Shown here piece after piece: positions 59,201 through 64,000 of a stretch of 64,000 nt of DNA. The translations under genes and the position numbers were made by a program. The stretch covers positions 69,363,186-69,427,185 of the forward strand of contig NC_092805.1 of NCBI RefSeq assembly GCF_040954645.1. The letters run 5' to 3'. Under the pieces are notes generated by a model that did not search any database, had not been told where the DNA came from, and saw only the letters and a list, made by a program, of their open reading frames with translations. Origin of the DNA: Diabrotica undecimpunctata (lineage: Eukaryota > Arthropoda > Insecta > Coleoptera > Chrysomelidae). Each line of letters starts with the position of its first letter. Position 1 is the first letter of the stretch.

Positions 59201-60170
59201 AAAAAATGCGCACCTGGATGAGTAAACCTCTGCATGGGCGACATCTCAATGAGATCAGCCAAGAATATATCGACAATACAGCGTCGAACTACTGGTTGCC
59301 ATCAGGAAAGATGTTTCCCGAGACTGAGGGATTCCTACTTGCCATTCAGGATCAGGTTATACCAACTAAAAATTACCTGAAATATATTGTTAAAGATCCT
59401 CAAGTCCAAAATGACAAATGCCGATATGGATGCCAAGCCCAAGAAACCATCCAACATCTTACCGGTGACTGCCAGGCATTTGTCGGTACTGATTATAAAG
59501 AACGCCATGACTCAGTAGGAAAGATTATCCGCCAAGAACTAGCTGACAAACTGGGACTTCTCCAAACCGACCATCTTCCTTATTATCAATACGTCCCTGA
59601 CAGAATGCTTGAAAATGACAACTACAAACTATACTGGGACCGCACTGTGCTTACAGACCAACCAGTGGAGCATAATAGACCGGATCTCATACTAGTTATT
59701 AAAATTACTAGGCAAACAACACTTATTGATATGGCGATACCCAACACCAATAATTTACGTGTTAAATACAACGAAAAGATCGCCAAGTACAGAGATCTAG
59801 AAATACAAATCAGGAGACAATGGAGAATGGAAAGTGCCCAGACAGTATCTATTATTTTATCTACTACTGGTGTTATTCCCAAAAACCTCCTAGAGAACAT
59901 AAAACAGCTGGGTCTAAATGAAAATCTCTATAAGACCATGCAGAAAGCTGTACTCCTCGCGACGTCCAGATGTGTACGAAAATTTTTGGGGGATACTTCA
60001 ACATACCAAGTCACCTAGGGCTCGATAACACGAAAGGAGTCGCACCAGAGCTCAATCCTTTTGATACCGTAGGTATCTGGGATGAGTGAATTTTTCCCTT
60101 AGAGGGAGTGTGAGGGGAAAATCACAAACACTGTGATTTTCTGGTAATATCAGTAGTATCGTCCGCAGGT
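56250..60170 (+). mobile_element. R4/Dong-type non-LTR retrotransposon with restriction-like endonuclease
   Basis: The element has a single long ORF with no apurinic endonuclease. A C-terminal CCHC motif and restriction-like endonuclease are present instead, the mark of the R2/R4 group. It appears close to full length, with a 5' leader (56250-56371) and a 3' UTR after 60018. Its 5' flank is TAA-rich. The ORF has several stops and a frameshift. Confidence 0.8.
56372..60018 (+). pseudogene. R4/Dong-type ORF: DNA-binding N-terminus, reverse transcriptase, RLE endonuclease
   Basis: The N-terminal part includes an AT-hook/Myb-like stretch (GRPRQRMKWTVSINENILRF), then a stop at about 56717. The middle has MARAVQEFNGTNPLSRPPLP, IKELHNWKSPGPDGVQNFWL, a frameshift near 57920 and YRPITCLPTLYKLVTSCVAR. 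The reverse-transcriptase core reads NLFTAFVNYQKAFDSVPHEW, FQADSLSPLWFCLAMNPLS and LLYMDDLKLIAS (YMDD). The C-terminus shows CRYGCQAQETIQHLTGDC (CCHC) and RPDLILVIKITRQTTLIDMA with EKIAKYRDLEIQIRRQW, the PD-D-K pattern of the restriction-like endonuclease. Stops lie near 57297, 57527 and 58933. The last 327 residues are unbroken. Confidence 0.82.
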
Positions 60171-60339
60171 ATAGAAAAAAATTAAGATTCATTAGATTCA
60201 ATCAAAAAAGATAATCTATTAAATAATTTTGAATTGTTTCTGACAATCCCGTAATCTGACAATCCCGTAAACACCCTTTCTATTTTTTTAATATGATCCT
60301 GGATTTCCTGATCGCAATTAACTGTTAAATTAAAAATTT

Positions 60340-60830
60340 CTTTATATCTTTAAATCTATAATTATGGCTCTCATCCCGACCTCGAAATGCAAGTTCTTGT
60401 TTTGCTAAAATAATCGTAACATCGATTAAATATGATAATAAAAATCTTCTTTTTTTTAACTTCTTCATTATATAACTTATTGGATAAAGTAATATGTCCA
60501 CCTAAAGCACTGTCAATAGTTTGCGTATTTTTTTCTAATCTTTTTAAACCTAAGCAATTATTTAAATGTTCTTTCGAAGATTCATGTTTTTTGACACTAG
60601 CTGATAAATTTTTCAAATCTGAATATTCCTGACTCACCCAAACATTTTGCTTCAAATTTGAAAGCAGTAGATAAGGCCAAAAAAAAGTGATTTTCTAAAT
60701 AAAATTTGTAAATTTGGCAAAGGCCAGCACATTACAATAATTTCTAATCTTTCTTGATTTTGGTGCTCTGAAAAAGGTGTTTTAAACCAACTGCAGATTA
60801 GATTGTTTAAAATATTCATTTTTTATTAGA
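60340..60830 (-). pseudogene. hAT-type (ZMYM1-like, TTF zinc finger) transposase fragment
   Basis: The minus strand gives KQNVWVSQEYSDLKNLSASV, KKHESSKEHLNNCLGLKRLE and TIDSALGGHITLSNKLYNEE; in other frames YLIDVTIILAKQELAFRGRD precedes ESHNYRFKDI. The spacing of His after the SKEH stretch and the later LAFRGRDE motif are typical of TTF-zinc-finger hAT proteins often annotated ZMYM1-like. Only the N-terminal zinc region and the start of the catalytic domain are present. The fragment is frameshifted. Confidence 0.65.
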
Positions 60831-61004
60831 TACTTAAATTTACCTGCTTATTTACTTTACTTTTCATAAACAAATTTATATTGTCCTAACTATTTAGAAA
60901 ATACTTAACCTCCCAGTAAAAAACAAAAAACAATTATTATAATTTAAGTGTTATAGTTATGATTAGAACGAAACTTTCCGAAACTCATCGAAGGCGGCCG
61001 ATCG

Positions 61005-61240
61005 AGATTTGACCTAATAACAGGATTAATACTGAAAAATCTTCCGAGAAGAGCATTGGTCATGTTAACTACAATATACAATAGTGCATTCCGACTTATA
61101 TATTTCCCAATCACATGGAAATTTGCGCAAATAATAATGATTCACAAACCGAGCAAACATCCAAATAAAACATCATCCTATCGACTGATAAGCTTGTTAT
61201 GTCGGTATGACCAAAATCATTGAAAGACTACTACTTAATT
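61005..61240 (+). pseudogene. Jockey-type reverse transcriptase fragment
   Basis: The frame reads FDLITGLILKNLPRRALVML, FRLIYFPITWKFAQIIMIHK and HPNKTSSYRLISLLCRYD, matching the fingers region of Jockey-clade reverse transcriptases. It is truncated at both ends and is about 235 bp long. Confidence 0.7.
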
Positions 61241-61242
61241 GT

Positions 61243-61600
61243 GTCTAAAAACCCTTAATTTTGCAGTAATTTATAAATGTTAATAACTTTGTTTTTGCAT
61301 AATGACATTATGTAATTAATAAATTATGAAAGTGTGCTAAATTTCACATAGATCAACCAAATCGTTTGTATTATTCAATTTGTTTATCTTGAAGAGCGAT
61401 TACTCGCCCAGACAGTCACTCTAGAGGTATTCTGTAAATCGAACTCGATTATAAAAAGGTTCATTTTTAAGGTATGTATTTAAAAAAAAATGCATCATTT
61501 TATTAAATTTGTTACTAAAAATCAGTTTGAAAAAGGGATGACTTTTTAGCTTATAAACATTTATAATTACTTTGATATTTTTCATGTCGCACGCTTGTAA
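61243..61600 (+). repeat. Dispersed repeat, copy 1
   Basis: It shares blocks with 62920-63230 in the same order, including TTATAAATGTTAATAACTTT, CAGTCACTCTAGAGGTATT and GTTTGAAAAAGGG-type strings. It is non-coding. The family is not identified. Confidence 0.65.
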
Positions 61601-62919
61601 GTAGCCTCAAAGAAAAGCTCGTGAAAAATCACACTTTTCAAAAAACAACAAAACCTTCTATGACAAATAGGAACCAAGACAACGTTTTTTTAATATGTCT
61701 GTTTAATAACATTAAGAGCTGAAAATTAAACAGATTCTAAACGAAGATTTAAATAAATTTAATGTAGTGGTAGTAGTAAAATAATAAGTGGTATAAACCG
61801 GGAAGGGGTAAAAAGTTTCAAGTCTTTAAAGTGATGGTATTTCGAAAAAACATACAACAATCATAAAAAAAATATTGTTTATACTTCTTAGCCACTTATC
61901 TTCATTAAATGAAATTATAATAAAAGGAATTATTTTGTAGCAAAAAAAGCTATAAAATAACAGAATTAAATATATTTTATAAATTTATAATAATTATTAT
62001 ATATTTATATAAATAATACACAATTTTGAAATTTAAAAGGGAAATTCCCAGTGGTTGGCTGCATAGCATAGTTTAAAAAAACTTACAATGAAGTAAAAAC
62101 TTTTTATAAAATGGAATAAAATTTTATTATTAATTTTTAAAAATGATGCAAAATGGATTTATAAATTTTTTATAACGTTTTCGATCCTATCAGATCATCC
62201 TCAGTAAAAAACGTCTAAATAGTATTTAGAAATAGCCACATAGTAAGGACAGATGACCCTTAAATTACATAATTTGAGTACCTAACATTATAATTAATAA
62301 GATACTAGGTTGATGATACAGGATTATATTTTTTAAGGGAACATACGATTTCCCAGCTCGAAAAAGGGAACCTTATGCCCTGAGAGGTAACAACCAACTA
62401 CAGTTGGTTGAATAAACAAATTGAATAAATTATAAACTATTTGGTCGATCTGTTTTAAATTTGGCACAGTTTAATAACTTATTAACTGCCAGAATTTTGA
62501 GCAGTTAGTAGTTTGAGAAAATATTTGTGTATTTTTAAATATTTGTATAATATTTTTACGTGAATTCAGTTCAGTTTTTTACTTTTGACTGGTCTACCCC
62601 AGTCAAGAAAAAAAAAAGCTGAAACAATCTTATACTGGTATTTACAGATTCTAAAATATATATGAGGGAGACATGTGACAAGATGGATATATGAAACACA
62701 TGATTGACCCATGATGAATTAAGTGAAGACTTACAGAAAATTTTGATTTGTTTTTTTTTAAATCGTAAAAAGTAAAAAAAATAGTTTTTCACTATAAATA
62801 TTTATACATTTTATAAAAAAATAGTTCAAGAAAAAGTTGTAGATCATAAAATGTTCTTTTATGCTATTTTGAGAGTTTCCAAATTAAAATCCATAAAGAA
62901 ATATCTGAGATAATTTTAT
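61600..62919. other. AT-rich sequence, nothing coding
   Basis: 62170-62215 carries a TTTTCGATCCTATCAGATCA motif resembling the one near 46480. No gene was recognised. Confidence 0.4.
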
Positions 62920-63190
62920 AAAACCCTGATTTTTGCAGTCATTATAAATGTTAATAACTTTTGTTTTTTTTTTGCATGACATGTAATATAACTGCTCAAA
63001 CTGTACTTGTACTCATAACTGTACTTGCCCAAACAGTCACTCTAGAGGTATTTGAAAATTCCAATTGATTCGTTGAGGCTTCATTTCTAAGGTTTATTAA
63101 AAAAATCTTAATAAAATCGCATAAAAAGATGTTATTAAATTAGTTATTAAAAACATTTTGAAAAAGGCTGGTTTTTTAGCCAATAAATAT
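62920..63190 (+). repeat. Dispersed repeat, copy 2
   Basis: This is the partner of 61243-61600, with the same block order and many small indels. It is followed directly by a fold-back MITE. Confidence 0.65.
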
Positions 63191-63192
63191 TT

Positions 63193-63584
63193 CCATTACT
63201 ATTTTTAACGGGAATAAGCCACAATTTAAGTTTATTTTTGACGCTTCGATTTTCACTTCGGACATCGTTCTCAAAATGAATTAAACAAATTTTGTTTTTT
63301 GTTACTTGGTAAAAAATTCTTATAATTTAAATTTTTTATTGTCATTATCATTTTAAAGTCACCACTTTAAAATGTATAAGGTATGTCTGAATTTTCAATA
63401 TGAATGAGTCAGATAAAATTTAAATTATTAGACGAATTTTGCGCCAAGAAACAAAAAACAAAATTTGTTTTATTTATTAATATTTTGTATTTTGACAACG
63501 ATTTCCGAAGTGAACATCGAAACGTCAAAAACAAACTTGTCTGAAACTTAAATTGTGACTTTTTTCCATTAAAAATGGTAATTG
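63193..63584. mobile_element. Fold-back MITE with long inverted repeats
   Basis: 63193-63310 and 63440-63584 are imperfect inverted repeats sharing CCACAATTTAAGTTT/AAACTTAAATTGTGACT, TTTTTGACGCTTCGATTTTC (variant GACGTTTCGATGTTC) and ACAAATTTTGTTTTTTG. The centre of about 130 bp is non-coding. This is a non-autonomous DNA element; its parent is unknown. Confidence 0.72.
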
Positions 63585-63589
63585 AATTA

Positions 63590-64000
63590 GGATTCTTCTT
63601 CTTCTTCAGCCTTAAGTACCAACTTTGGACATAGGCCTCCCCCAAATCAATCCAGTGTCCTCTATTTTGCGCCACTTGCTCCAAGTTGTGTCCTCCGATC
63701 TTCTTAATATCATCAGCCCATCTCATTTGTGGTCTTCCTCTGCTTCTTTTTCCTAACCATGGCCTCCACTGTTGTATTTCGTGGTTATCTCTTCAGTCGG
63801 GCATTGTGTCCTGCGAAGCTCCATTTTAATTTGGCAGCATGTTCTCCTGCGTCTTTTACTTTCGTTTTGATTCTAATCCATTTTTTTGTTTTTTTTTTGT
63901 CTATAAGTCTCGCCCCGAGCATTGATCTTTCCATCGCTCTTTGTTCTTTTACTATTTTATCCATATTGGACTTGGTGAGTGTCCACGTCTGTGAACCATA
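63590..64000 (-). pseudogene. RTE-type LINE 3' end, cut by the window edge
   Basis: On the minus strand the reading runs TLTKSNMDKIVKEQRAMERS, a frameshifted middle, then MRWADDIKKIGGHNLEQVAQ and GEAYVQSWYLRLK, the C-terminal signature of insect RTE elements. The 3' end GGCTTAAGG/GGCTGAAGAAGAAGAAG at 63590-63625 matches the tail of the RTE at 26.67 kb. The 5' part lies beyond the window. Confidence 0.75.

Overview
The window looks like nuclear DNA from an arthropod, most likely an insect. It is AT-rich and almost gene-free, and it is crowded with decayed, nested transposable elements of insect type: a Polinton/adintovirus-like element, Sailor-type Tc1/mariner, piggyBac, Helitron, hAT, BEL/Pao, Gypsy, and RTE, R1, R4/Dong and Jockey non-LTR elements. 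The only clear host-type gene is an intact, intronless mitochondrial complex I subunit (NDUFS7/ND-20-like) at 34.8-35.6 kb on the minus strand. A beetle is plausible, but the sequence alone does not settle the order. I could run no database search, so family names rest on motifs read by eye.

Layout. 1-8.85 kb: one end of a Polinton-like element. Minus-strand genes are a PLA2/pX-like core protein, an adenain-type protease, a penton-type minor capsid protein and the N-terminus of the major capsid protein, which runs off the left edge. Plus-strand genes are the packaging ATPase, a DUF8207-like protein split by a Sailor (DD82E) transposon, two tandem small paralogues and an integrase with a frameshifted chromodomain. 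A minus-strand hypothetical gene converges on the integrase. 9-9.4 kb: imperfect tandem repeats. 11.2-13.4 kb: 3' half of a BEL/Pao element with an env-like region. 13.6-14.4 kb: minus-strand CCHC gag-like ORF1. 15.6-19.8 kb: BEL/Pao gag-pol with an R1-like LINE inserted in its reverse transcriptase. 19.9-20.5 kb: RTE-like fragment. 20.5-28.5 kb: a Gypsy element with both LTRs, an RTE insertion in its integrase, and a 3' reading frame holding a macro-domain-like segment plus a CCCH zinc finger. 28.5-31.4 kb: a second Gypsy lineage.

33.3-34.1 kb: fragment of a DUF7869-like gene. 34.8-35.6 kb: NDUFS7-like gene. 36.3-38.0 kb: piggyBac pseudogene. 39.3-39.9 kb: fold-back MITE. 40.7-43.1 kb: Helitron that lost its Rep domain but keeps a textbook 3' hairpin/CTAG end. 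43.1-48.9 kb: AT-rich sequence with no recognised gene. 48.9-56.1 kb: a three-layer nest. A Sailor-like element sits inside the left terminal inverted repeat of a DUF7869-type DNA transposon, which itself split an R1-like LINE. 56.2-60.2 kb: R4/Dong-type LINE next to TAA repeats. 60.3-64 kb: hAT and Jockey fragments, dispersed repeats, a fold-back MITE and an RTE 3' end.

The two signals most worth pursuing are (i) a spliced DUF7869-like gene enclosed by 29-bp perfect inverted repeats, which suggests this orphan domain is a DNA transposase, and (ii) a Gypsy element carrying a macro-domain plus CCCH zinc-finger frame. Most elements are broken by stops, frameshifts and short perfect palindromes. 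Only the Sailor transposase, the RTE frame (one stop), the packaging ATPase and the NDUFS7-like gene look close to intact.
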